Of a stretch of DNA of 64,000 bases, positions 52,066 through 60,174 are shown piece by piece. The notes below the pieces were generated by a model. The model had not been told where the DNA came from, did not search any database, and worked only from the letters and a program-made list of their open reading frames with translations. Numbering within the stretch: the first letter of the stretch is position 1; the number at the start of each line of letters is the position of its first letter. This stretch comes from Parapedobacter koreensis (lineage in GTDB: Bacteria > Bacteroidota > Bacteroidia > Sphingobacteriales > Sphingobacteriaceae): contig NZ_FNZR01000001.1 of assembly GCF_900109365.1 (NCBI RefSeq), forward strand, positions 434,001 to 498,000, read 5' to 3'. The translations under genes and the position numbers were made by a program.

Positions 52066-53586
52066 TTAGTAACCCGGATTTTGTTCCAATAAATAATTGT
52101 TGTTTCGCGCGGCTTCGGGAATAGGCCAAAGGTACTGGTGCGATAAAAAGCGCTTATAGTCGCCCAGAATATTCTGAACGGTAGGTAGCACTGTTTCAAT
52201 GGTACCCCATCGTTTCAAATCAAAATACCGAAGCCCTTCAAACGCCAATTCTATCTTGCGTTCTTGCCGGATAGCTTCGCGGAGCTGGACTTGTGTAAGT
52301 CCATCGTCCAACGCCGGTAACGCGGTGCTCGGCCGTTGCCGTACGGCATTGATCGCTTCCAATGCGGTGGAAGATGGCCCAGATGCTTCGTTCAGTGCCT
52401 CGGCATACATCAACAAGACATCTGCATAGCGGATGACCACCCAATCCTGGTCGCTCGGTTCGGCCGGGTTTTCCGTGGCGGGAAACCGGGATTTATTGAG
52501 AAACTTTTCAATGGCAAGTCCATTGGGTGTAAAATTAACGCCGTAACTAAATCCATCAAACCCATCGGGTTTACCGGGCCAAGGCTTGCCAAGATAGAGC
52601 ACGCTCAAATCCAGCCGGGGATCCCGGTTTTCATAAGGCCTGTCCGGATGATACAATGGCGATTCATCGGTGGGCAATCCATCAATACAACCAAAGCTGT
52701 CTACAAACGATTGGATGGGCAATGCGGCTACCGAAAACCAGGTGCCGAAATATACGTCCATGCCCGTACGTGCATCATGAATGTTGTTGGGTGCCAGAAA
52801 ACGGACCGAAAACAAAATTTCGGGGGAGCTTTCCTGCGTGCCGTCAATGAAGACATCCTTCAAATTGGGATCCAGCGCAAAGTGACCGCCTGTGATGACT
52901 TGTTCCAAAGCAGTCGCAGCTCCCGGGAAGTTCCCATTGTACAACAATACTTTCCCTTTTAGCGCTTGTGCAGTACCCCTAACCGCATGGCCATTATAAG
53001 CGATGTCTGGCAACAAATTAATGGCTTCATCCAGTTCGCCAAGTATAAAACTGACCACTTCTTCCTTGGAGCTGCGGGGTAGCTTGCTATTCTCCAGCGT
53101 CAACGGCTGGTCGGTAATGACCACGCCTCCAAAAAACTCGCTCAACTGGAAATAACTGAGTGCACGGATAAACTTTACCTCACCGATGAAGGTATTTTTG
53201 GCGGTCTCATCCATCGCGACCCGATCTACATTGGCCAAGAAAATATTACAATCACCGATAGCCTGGTAGAGCGCCGTATAAATCCCCTGAATGTTTCCAT
53301 TGTTGGGTTCGATAATTCCTTGGGCCATCGTGGCATATGGTCCCCGATCCCCTTCGTCACTCAGTGCCGAAAAGTTGGGTACCTGCCATGATAATGCAGC
53401 ATACTGCAACCGTGCATATACCGACGATAAGGCGAGGTTGACATCGTTTTCGTCTTTCCAGAACGTTTCAGAAGACAACTCGGTGAGGGAATCCTTATCC
53501 AAAAACGAACTGCATGCGTTAAGTAGGCAACTGCTACACAACAATAAAAAATACCACCTGCGAATTATAAAAAAGCAATTTTTCAT
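52066..53586 (-). CDS. SusD/RagB-family outer-membrane lipoprotein (module G)
   Basis: This 506-residue lipoprotein of the classical RagB/SusD family has the lipobox CLLNAC (Cys25) and mature N-terminus SSFLDKDSLTELSSETFW. Later landmarks are VVIRYADVLLMYAEALNEA and the C-terminal YLWPIPEAARNNNYLLEQNPGY, a classical family ending. It starts 19 bp after susC and is followed by the phosphoesterase gene. Confidence 0.95.
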   Translation of the reverse strand: MKNCFFIIRRWYFLLLCSSCLLNACSSFLDKDSLTELSSETFWKDENDVNLALSSVYARLQYAALSWQVPNFSALSDEGDRGPYATMAQGIIEPNNGNIQGIYTALYQAIGDCNIFLANVDRVAMDETAKNTFIGEVKFIRALSYFQLSEFFGGVVITDQPLTLENSKLPRSSKEEVVSFILGELDEAINLLPDIAYNGHAVRGTAQALKGKVLLYNGNFPGAATALEQVITGGHFALDPNLKDVFIDGTQESSPEILFSVRFLAPNNIHDARTGMDVYFGTWFSVAALPIQSFVDSFGCIDGLPTDESPLYHPDRPYENRDPRLDLSVLYLGKPWPGKPDGFDGFSYGVNFTPNGLAIEKFLNKSRFPATENPAEPSDQDWVVIRYADVLLMYAEALNEASGPSSTALEAINAVRQRPSTALPALDDGLTQVQLREAIRQERKIELAFEGLRYFDLKRWGTIETVLPTVQNILGDYKRFLSHQYLWPIPEAARNNNYLLEQNPGY

Positions 53587-53605
53587 GATTTCAATGAATG
53601 ATAAC

Positions 53606-56600
53606 TTAAAATTGGATTTTAGCCCCTAACGTGTATACCTTATTCTGCGGATAGCGTACCCCGCCTCTGACCGAATCATCCACCCGCTCGGGGTCAAACT
53701 TGTTGAAGGGGGTCCAAGTGAATAGATTCTGTCCCGACAGGTAGATAACCAACGAATTTATACCGATTTTGCCGATCGCACGTGAGGGTACGCTATATGA
53801 CAGATCGAGGCTCCGCAGCCGGAAATATGAAGCGTCTTCCAGGAAAAAATCCGAGCGTTCGGACAGTGCTTTGTCACCGGTCGGATAAATACGGGGCATG
53901 GTGGTACTGGGGTTTTCAGGCGTCCACCGATTCCGCCATTCCGCGGGTGGGGGCGACCCCTGACGGAATGGCTCAAAGCCCCATTGTCCGGTATAAAACT
54001 TGCGGCCTTCCAACCCATACCACAGGGAACTGAGCGAGAAGTTTTTATAGTTGAGGCCGAAATTTATCGAATAATCAAAATCCGGGTGCTTGCCGTCCAT
54101 GTATACACGGTCTGCGGAATTGATCACATTATCGCCATTTTGGTCCTTATACTTCAAGTCCCCGGGCTTCGGCTGGTTCGCCTGCGTAGCCGAATTGGCG
54201 ATCTCATCTTGCGATTGGAAGATGCCCTCCACTTCCCATAGGTAATAGGTCTGCAACGGATGGCCTTCCTGGTTGATGTATGAGTCGCCAAAGGTGGTGG
54301 ATCCATACCGAACCAACTTGTTGCGGTAAGTCGACACAAATGCACCAAGGTCAAAGGTGAGTTCGTCCACGAGCCGGCCACGGGTATTGATGCCCAGCTC
54401 AAACCCTTTGTTTTCTACGATGCCATCGTTGATGAGCGGTGCCGCCAATCCGACCTCCAACGGAATATCGGCGTTCCTTAGGATATCCGTGGTCCGCTTG
54501 TTGAAATAATCAAAAACGATATTCAGGCGCCCCTTGAATAACGTAGCGTCCAACCCGAAATCGGTAATCGTAGTGGTTTCCCAAGAGATGTCCCGGTTAT
54601 TCAGCCGATTTTGCCGTACGCCCGAAGAAAGCGTGTTGGTAAACGGGTAACTGCCTGCGAGGGTCAATAGCGCCTGATAGGGGTAGTTGCTGATCTGTTG
54701 GTTGCCCAACCTGCCCCATGACCCACGAAGTTTCAATTCATCCACCCAATCGGCCTTGAAAAAAGCTTCATTAGAAAGCCGCCAACCAGCAGAAAAAGAG
54801 GGGAAAAAGCCCCACCTGTTTTCCTTCGCAAAACGCGAAGAACCGTCATACCGTGCGTTGACTTCCAACAGATAACGCTCGTCAAAATTATAGGAGGCAC
54901 GCCCGAAATAAGACAGCAGTGCCCACTCCTGGGTGTTGCCGTAGTTTGTCTGGTTATCGAGGGGTCCGGCATCGAGCTCTTCCAGCGCACTGGTTACAAA
55001 CTCCGTCCGCGCGGCACCCAAAACACTTTGCTTATACGTCTCCAAACTGCTTCCGGCAACCAAACGAACTTGATGTGTGCCGAACGTACGATCAAAATTC
55101 AGGTAGGAGTTGACGGTCGTTTGGTTATAGTTCGATCGGGATTGGGTAAGGTTGTTATTGCCGAATACACCCACCTCTTCGCCCGTGGTGAAACTATAGA
55201 GCGGCGTCCTGTCGTTCATGCCCTTTGATTCATCAAAAGAACCGGAAACGGCCGCGGTACCCATCAGATTGAGGTAGGGATTTACATTCACTTTCAAGTA
55301 CCCTTGGAGCTGGTACTCGCGGTTGACCGTATTAAAGAGGTTTTCCGTGGAAACCAACAACATATTTTTGTTGTTGATTTCGTTGGGGAATGCATTCAGC
55401 GTGTACCGTCCACTGCCGTCTGGCAATTGCGGTGCGTAAGTCGGTCGCTGCGCCAGCGTTGACAACAAAGGATCCACGCCATCCCCGTTGCTATCACCGC
55501 TTGGGTAGTCCCTGTCTTTGAAAATGATCGCTGCCTTCGTGCCGATTTCCAAGTACTTATTTAGTTTGGAATCCATATTCACCTGCACATTGGTCCGTTC
55601 CATATGATACCCATTAAACGTGCCCGGCTGGTTGAGATAGGCCAGCGCTATGTAGTAATTGGTAGTGCCGCTCTGCCCGCTGGCTGTAATCGAATGGTTA
55701 TTCACGCTGCGGGGTTTGATCAATTCATCCAGCCAGTTGACATTGGGGTATTGCTTGGGATCCGATGGATTTCGGTAAAGATTAATCTGCTCTTCCGTAT
55801 AGGGCGTGCCGCCACTGTTGAAGTTTGCGATTGCCTCGTTCCACAGCTCCATATACTCAACAGAATTCCAAATCAGATCGGGCAATTGGGTCGCCTGATG
55901 TATCGCCGTGAAGCCGTTGTAGTTAAATCTCAATCTATCGGTTTCTCTACCCGTTTTTGTCTGGATCAGAATCACTCCATTCGCAGCCCTTGCACCGTAA
56001 ATTGCTGCCGAAGCGGCATCCTTCAATACCGACATGCTTTCGATATTTTCGGGATTGATCGCGTTGATGTCGCCACCGGCCACGCCATCGATGATCACCA
56101 ATGGGCTCACGCCAGCTCCACTAAAAGTCCCATACCCCCGGATCCGGAGGTTTGTACCTTCCGCGCCCGGCGCGCCTGAATTCTGCACGATCTGCAGGCC
56201 GGGGAATCGTCCTTGCATCAGCGTGGCTGCATTTGTAAAATTGCCTTCAGCGATCCGTTTGGAGGATATGGAAGACACTGCACCCGTCAGGTTTTCTTTT
56301 CGTTGTGTTCCGTAACCCACCACGACGACCTCACCGAGTGCCTCCTCACCCGCGGTTAGTGAAAAATCTAAGACGGCTTGTCCGTTTTCGGGCACGACCG
56401 CTTCCCGGCGTTGGGTACCATGGGCCACATAGCTGACCTCTACGGTATAGGTTCCCGCTCGTAGGCTGATGGTGTAATTACCCTGCTCATCCGCGCTGAC
56501 ACTCCGGTTTACTTCTACGATCCTGATGTTCGCTCCGCTTAACGGTTGGCCCTGATTGTCCGTAATGTGTCCGGTAATCCTTCCGGCAATTTGCTGGGGA

Positions 56601-56989
56601 TCTTTCGCTACGGCAATGATGTTGCTGTTTTGTGTAATTTTTAACTGGAAGGTAGCAGCGAGCAGTTCCAACAAATCATATAAATTGACTTTACGCCCGA
56701 TAGCCAGACCGCTGTTGGGTAGGTTTGCAACTTCCTGTTCGTAGTAAAACCGGAATCCAGTTTGTTGTTCCAGTTCCCGAAAAATGTCGCCAAGTTTCTC
56801 TTGTTTTTTGACCTGTTGACCGAGGGTCACATCGATCTTACGTAAATTTTGTGACAGCACATCTGATGCTAAAATGACGCCCGTAACTGTACAGGATATC
56901 ACCACAAGCAAAAACAGTAATCGTGACATATCACAAATTCTTTTTATTGCATTTTTATTTCTAATATTGTTCATTGTTTTAAAATTCAT
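53606..56989 (-). CDS. SusC-type TonB-dependent receptor with STN domain (module G)
   Basis: This receptor of about 1127 residues starts at ATG 56989 (MNFKTMNNIRNK; ATG 56974 also possible). A longer frame from 57064 would add 25 residues across the predicted hairpin region and is unlikely. It has a signal peptide, an STN domain (about 50-130), a regulatory domain (about 140-225), the junction LGEVVVVGYGTQRKEN, a plug with AAIYGARAANGVILIQT, and a barrel ending TLGAKIQF. It has the VVGYG junction and a classical SusD partner. Its leader carries a single hairpin instead of the two seen in C, D, E, F and H. Confidence 0.94.
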   Translation of the reverse strand: MNFKTMNNIRNKNAIKRICDMSRLLFLLVVISCTVTGVILASDVLSQNLRKIDVTLGQQVKKQEKLGDIFRELEQQTGFRFYYEQEVANLPNSGLAIGRKVNLYDLLELLAATFQLKITQNSNIIAVAKDPQQIAGRITGHITDNQGQPLSGANIRIVEVNRSVSADEQGNYTISLRAGTYTVEVSYVAHGTQRREAVVPENGQAVLDFSLTAGEEALGEVVVVGYGTQRKENLTGAVSSISSKRIAEGNFTNAATLMQGRFPGLQIVQNSGAPGAEGTNLRIRGYGTFSGAGVSPLVIIDGVAGGDINAINPENIESMSVLKDAASAAIYGARAANGVILIQTKTGRETDRLRFNYNGFTAIHQATQLPDLIWNSVEYMELWNEAIANFNSGGTPYTEEQINLYRNPSDPKQYPNVNWLDELIKPRSVNNHSITASGQSGTTNYYIALAYLNQPGTFNGYHMERTNVQVNMDSKLNKYLEIGTKAAIIFKDRDYPSGDSNGDGVDPLLSTLAQRPTYAPQLPDGSGRYTLNAFPNEINNKNMLLVSTENLFNTVNREYQLQGYLKVNVNPYLNLMGTAAVSGSFDESKGMNDRTPLYSFTTGEEVGVFGNNNLTQSRSNYNQTTVNSYLNFDRTFGTHQVRLVAGSSLETYKQSVLGAARTEFVTSALEELDAGPLDNQTNYGNTQEWALLSYFGRASYNFDERYLLEVNARYDGSSRFAKENRWGFFPSFSAGWRLSNEAFFKADWVDELKLRGSWGRLGNQQISNYPYQALLTLAGSYPFTNTLSSGVRQNRLNNRDISWETTTITDFGLDATLFKGRLNIVFDYFNKRTTDILRNADIPLEVGLAAPLINDGIVENKGFELGINTRGRLVDELTFDLGAFVSTYRNKLVRYGSTTFGDSYINQEGHPLQTYYLWEVEGIFQSQDEIANSATQANQPKPGDLKYKDQNGDNVINSADRVYMDGKHPDFDYSINFGLNYKNFSLSSLWYGLEGRKFYTGQWGFEPFRQGSPPPAEWRNRWTPENPSTTMPRIYPTGDKALSERSDFFLEDASYFRLRSLDLSYSVPSRAIGKIGINSLVIYLSGQNLFTWTPFNKFDPERVDDSVRGGVRYPQNKVYTLGAKIQF

Positions 56990-57015
56990 TTTCGTAAAAC
57001 GGGTTTTGAAAACAC

Positions 57016-57054
57016 ATAGGGCGGGGTGGTGAGAAGCTTCCGCTCTATTTTTTT
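57016..57054 (+). terminator. Single hairpin-terminator in the module G susC leader (possible short antisense RNA)
   Basis: ATAGGGCGG (57016-57024) pairs with CCGCTCTAT (57040-57048) over 9 bp with one G-T wobble, followed by a seven-T run (57048-57054) on the plus strand. The loop (GGTGGTGAGAAGCTT) resembles the GGT...AAGCT core of the antisense RNAs in D-F. A one-mismatch -7 box (TAATATTG, 56962-56969) would give an RNA of about 78 nt overlapping the susC start. Confidence 0.5.
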
Positions 57055-57143
57055 CGTTTGTCAAATACTGGATATGTTGTCGTCGTTATGTACGTTATGA
57101 CTGCATCCTATTCCTCCTTTCTTTTGCTTCATTACCTAATGAT

Positions 57144-58115
57144 CTATTTCCATATCTTCACGTGGTTTCCACGTATTTCAAAGTGGAAGTCTCCGGCCAG
57201 TGAAAGCATCTTGAGCACTGCTTGCAAGGGTTCGTCCTTTACCGATAAGGACAGCTGTCGGTTATTGACCGACGGGGATGCAATCGTTATCGTCACGCCA
57301 TACCAACGTTCGAGCTGCATCGCAATTTCTTCCAACGGCATATCCCTGAAAATCAATTCTCCATCTTTCCAATTCAGTGCCTCCGATAGATCAGTCTCTT
57401 GCATGACACCCTTTTTTGTTGCCGAATGATAGCTAACCTGCTGGCCTTTTTCCAGCATCCATTCCTGCCTATCATTTGTGGGCTTTACCGATACCTTTCC
57501 AGTGGCCACACTAACCGTCTGCACCCCTTCATTGCTATAGCTTTTTACGTTGAATGAGGTACCCAACACCCTTACGTCCAGGCCATCGGTGTGTACCAAA
57601 AAGGGCCTGATAGAATCCGGGCTCACTTCAAAAAAAGCTTGTCCTTCAAGAAAAACCTCCCGTTTGTCTGGCTGAAAGTCCTTCGGATAACGGATCGTAC
57701 TGACATTGCCCAACCATACACGCGAACCATCAGCGAGTTTCAATAATTTACGCTGTCCGGCAATGGTGCTATGTTCGGTATAAACAAGCACCTGCGAACC
57801 CGCTTCCACTCCTATGGGTTGTTGGCTATAAAAACGGATGATCAATGTCGCAATGGCAAACAACAGTACCGCCGCTGCGCTTGCTGCCCAAACAAATTTT
57901 CTTGTCCTTGATTGGATTGGTATCGGAGGCTTAATTGCCTTCCGTAGTTCAGCTATGGAGCGTGCTTTCCATTCTTCCGCTGCCTGTTTATCCATTCCTT
58001 CGTCCGTGTCCAGTTGGTCAAGCCATCTTGCCACCAATGCCTGTTCATCGGGAGATGCCGTTCCTTCAATCACCTTTTGGTACAATCTCCTTAGTTTCTT
58101 ATCGTCTTTCATCAT
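57144..58115 (-). CDS. FecR-family anti-sigma factor (module G)
   Basis: This 323-residue protein has a cytoplasmic region with LYQKVIEGTASPDEQALVARWL (split 11-32), a membrane helix (about 74-95, FVWAASAAAVLLFAIATLII), a periplasmic FecR domain (about 120-225, with LADGSRVWLGNVSTI and VLGTSFNV) and a DUF4974 domain (about 250-323). ATGs at 58115 and 58112 are both possible. It lies 116 bp after the sigma stop. Confidence 0.94.
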   Translation of the reverse strand: MMKDDKKLRRLYQKVIEGTASPDEQALVARWLDQLDTDEGMDKQAAEEWKARSIAELRKAIKPPIPIQSRTRKFVWAASAAAVLLFAIATLIIRFYSQQPIGVEAGSQVLVYTEHSTIAGQRKLLKLADGSRVWLGNVSTIRYPKDFQPDKREVFLEGQAFFEVSPDSIRPFLVHTDGLDVRVLGTSFNVKSYSNEGVQTVSVATGKVSVKPTNDRQEWMLEKGQQVSYHSATKKGVMQETDLSEALNWKDGELIFRDMPLEEIAMQLERWYGVTITIASPSVNNRQLSLSVKDEPLQAVLKMLSLAGDFHFEIRGNHVKIWK

Positions 58116-58231
58116 TGGTTTCTGCGTTGCACTAATGTCCCTGAGTCTACTATACTAAAGCATCAAAAGCCCAAACATACCAGTGCTTGGACATTAAGTT
58201 TCCGTGAATAATTATTAATGATTTATTAACA

Positions 58232-58864
58232 CTAACCCGATATGATCCACCAAAGCAGGGCAATGCAAAGCGCGGATAGGTTTTGTGCTTCCAAGGATTT
58301 GCGAAGGCGTTTCATGGCAGCGTGGAGGTGGTTGCGTACCGTATTTGGAGATAAGCCGAGGCGCAGGGCAATTTCGTTGATGGTGAATTGTTGCTCACGG
58401 TTTAGCAGGAAAACCTCCTGCATACGCTCCGGCATTTGTGCAACCGTGAGCGCAATGGCATCCATGATGAGTTCAAATTGACTTTCAAACACCTGGCCCA
58501 ATGATTCATCGGGCTGAACCACCGGGTGTTCGCGTTCTATGAATAGCCTGAAATTTTCCAAATGCCGTTGTTGGAATCCTTGTGTCCTGAAATAGGTGAT
58601 CAACTTATACCACAATCTTTTTTTCAGCCAAGCGAGGGATAAGCCATGTAAGGGAAAAACATCCCGTTTATTCCAAAGCTCCAAAAACAATTCCTGCAAC
58701 AGGTCATAAGCTTCGTCCCGGTCGCCCAATTTCTTACAAGCGATCTGAAACAAGACTGACCAGGATGCCTCATGTAACTGCTCAAAAAGCTTTTCATCTG
58801 ATGCTGGCACATCGATTTGTGTACTCCCTTGCTTTGCTGTCTTCACGAAAGCAAAGTATAGCAT
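58232..58864 (-). CDS. ECF sigma factor (module G), divergent from fecR H
   Basis: This 210-residue FecI-like factor has region 2 with EAYDLLQELFLELWNKR and region 4 with TINEIALRLGLSPNTVRNH. ATG 58864 is used here; a GTG seven codons in (VKTAKQ) is an alternative, and it would resemble the GTG starts of the module B sigma and region-2-only genes. The 129 bp upstream is shared with the divergent fecR of module H, which has no sigma gene of its own, so this factor may serve two anti-sigma factors. Confidence 0.92.
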   Translation of the reverse strand: MLYFAFVKTAKQGSTQIDVPASDEKLFEQLHEASWSVLFQIACKKLGDRDEAYDLLQELFLELWNKRDVFPLHGLSLAWLKKRLWYKLITYFRTQGFQQRHLENFRLFIEREHPVVQPDESLGQVFESQFELIMDAIALTVAQMPERMQEVFLLNREQQFTINEIALRLGLSPNTVRNHLHAAMKRLRKSLEAQNLSALCIALLWWIISG

Positions 58865-58993
58865 TGGATATTTATTAAAAGCGAAATTAAAAAGAACAAA
58901 TTATTAAGGCCATTGACATCTTTTAAAGCCCCTCTTGTTAACAAAAAATTAATCATTTGGTATTCTATTATTGAAGTACTTCCTGTTGTTATC

Positions 58994-60001
58994 ATGCACT
59001 ATATAGGCGTTACTACACAGATAAAAGTGGATCAGAAAACTTTTCAACGTTTATTGAAAAAATACCAGGAGGGTACTGCAACCGATGCCGAACGCTATGT
59101 CGTTGATACGTGGTACGCACACTTGGGTCAGCCCCCGGTAGCCATTCCGAATATCCAAACCGCAGAACAAAAGGAAGCGCTGAAAGCTCGCCTGTGGGCT
59201 GGCATGTCAACCCATAGGCCACGTAAGATACGGTATCAAAGGACTTGGTTACGAATTGCCGCCGGGATAGCGCTCGTAATGGGTATTTCTGTATTGCTTT
59301 ATGTCGTAAATGTAGCATACCCAACACGCGACGGGCAGCGATCGGCCTCACCAACCTTCTTGAGCACAATCACGACAGGGAGCAAACAGCTTAAGCGGAT
59401 TGTCCTGCCGGATAGCACACTTGTTTGGCTCAATGCCAATTCTACTTTGCAGGTAGCCAGCAATTACGGCAACCCTACCCGCCTGCTAAGCTTAACTGGC
59501 GAGGCTTTCTTTGAGGTGAAAAGGGACACGTTAGCTCCATTTAAGGTACTGACCGACGGCATCACCGTCAATGTGCTGGGAACTTCGTTCAATATCCAAT
59601 CCTATGCGGATCTTTCCAACATCAAAGTATCCGTGGCAACAGGCAAAGTACTCGTGGCCGATACTGCTGGAAAGCCATTATCCGAATTGCGTATCGGGCA
59701 GCAACTGAGCTATGATAAGGAGTTACAAACGTCGACTATCCATCGATTGGAGTCTACAGGATATGAGGCTTGGCGGAAGGGGAATGCCGTGTTAGACAAA
59801 GCCGATTTCGCCGAACTTTCACGACACTTTTTTAACCTATACGGGGTGCAGTTAAAAACCATGGACAACCGTGTAATCACTAGTCGTTTCAACCTAACCA
59901 TGCAAGCAGCCCATTCAGCGGAAAAAACAGCAACTATGCTTTGCAAGATTTTAAATAAAGATTTTAGAAAGGAGGCTAATGGAGATTTCGTGATTTATTA
60001 A
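58994..60001 (+). CDS. FecR-family anti-sigma factor without adjacent own sigma gene (module H)
   Basis: This 335-residue protein, counted from ATG 58994, has a cytoplasmic region with LLKKYQEGTATDAERYVVDTWY (split 20-41), a membrane helix (about 86-105, IAAGIALVMGISVLLYVV), a periplasmic FecR domain (about 130-235, with LPDSTLVWLNANSTL and VLGTSFNI) and a DUF4974 domain (about 260-335). A TTG at 58913 would add 27 residues and nearly abut the divergent sigma gene; it is less likely. It is the first gene of the plus-strand module. All other FecRs here follow a sigma gene; this one does not. Confidence 0.92.
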   Translation: MHYIGVTTQIKVDQKTFQRLLKKYQEGTATDAERYVVDTWYAHLGQPPVAIPNIQTAEQKEALKARLWAGMSTHRPRKIRYQRTWLRIAAGIALVMGISVLLYVVNVAYPTRDGQRSASPTFLSTITTGSKQLKRIVLPDSTLVWLNANSTLQVASNYGNPTRLLSLTGEAFFEVKRDTLAPFKVLTDGITVNVLGTSFNIQSYADLSNIKVSVATGKVLVADTAGKPLSELRIGQQLSYDKELQTSTIHRLESTGYEAWRKGNAVLDKADFAELSRHFFNLYGVQLKTMDNRVITSRFNLTMQAAHSAEKTATMLCKILNKDFRKEANGDFVIY

Positions 60002-60035
60002 AAAAAACACAGATGCCAATTCAGTAGCACCTGTG
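60001..60035 (-). terminator. Intrinsic terminator of antisense RNA H
   Basis: On the minus strand CACAGGTGC pairs with GCATCTGTG (9 bp, one wobble), followed by seven T that reach the last base of the fecR stop codon. Confidence 0.78.
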
Positions 60036-60110
60036 CATTAAATTTTAGGGTAGTAGCGGTAGTTTGGTCGCTGCGCTACTGCCAAACGCAGTCATTAACA
60101 CAGTAATAAC
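60001..60110 (-). ncRNA. Predicted cis-antisense RNA opposite the module H susC leader
   Basis: About 110 nt on the minus strand, opposite a plus-strand module. Hairpin 1 is GGCAGTAGCG with CGCTACTACC (plus coordinates 60074-60083 and 60049-60058), 10 bp with one G-T wobble, loop GACCAAACTA. Hairpin 2 is a terminator at 60001-60035. The structure has turned round with its module, as expected for an element tied to susC. Confidence 0.7.
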
Positions 60111-60116
60111 CACGCC

Positions 60117-60124
60117 CAAATATA
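60117..60124 (-). promoter_or_regulatory. -7 box of predicted antisense RNA H
   Basis: The minus strand reads TATATTTG, a perfect TAnnTTTG box, 34 nt before the first hairpin. No clear -33 element is visible. Confidence 0.5.
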
Positions 60125-60174
60125 GGTAAATATTGGACGATCCGATAATCCATATTGGGTTTCACAGTAAACAA

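Noticed and set aside
56990-57064. Longer N-terminus for receptor G
   Set aside because: The extra 25 residues precede the export signal and run through the hairpin region; ATG 56989 gives a normal layout.
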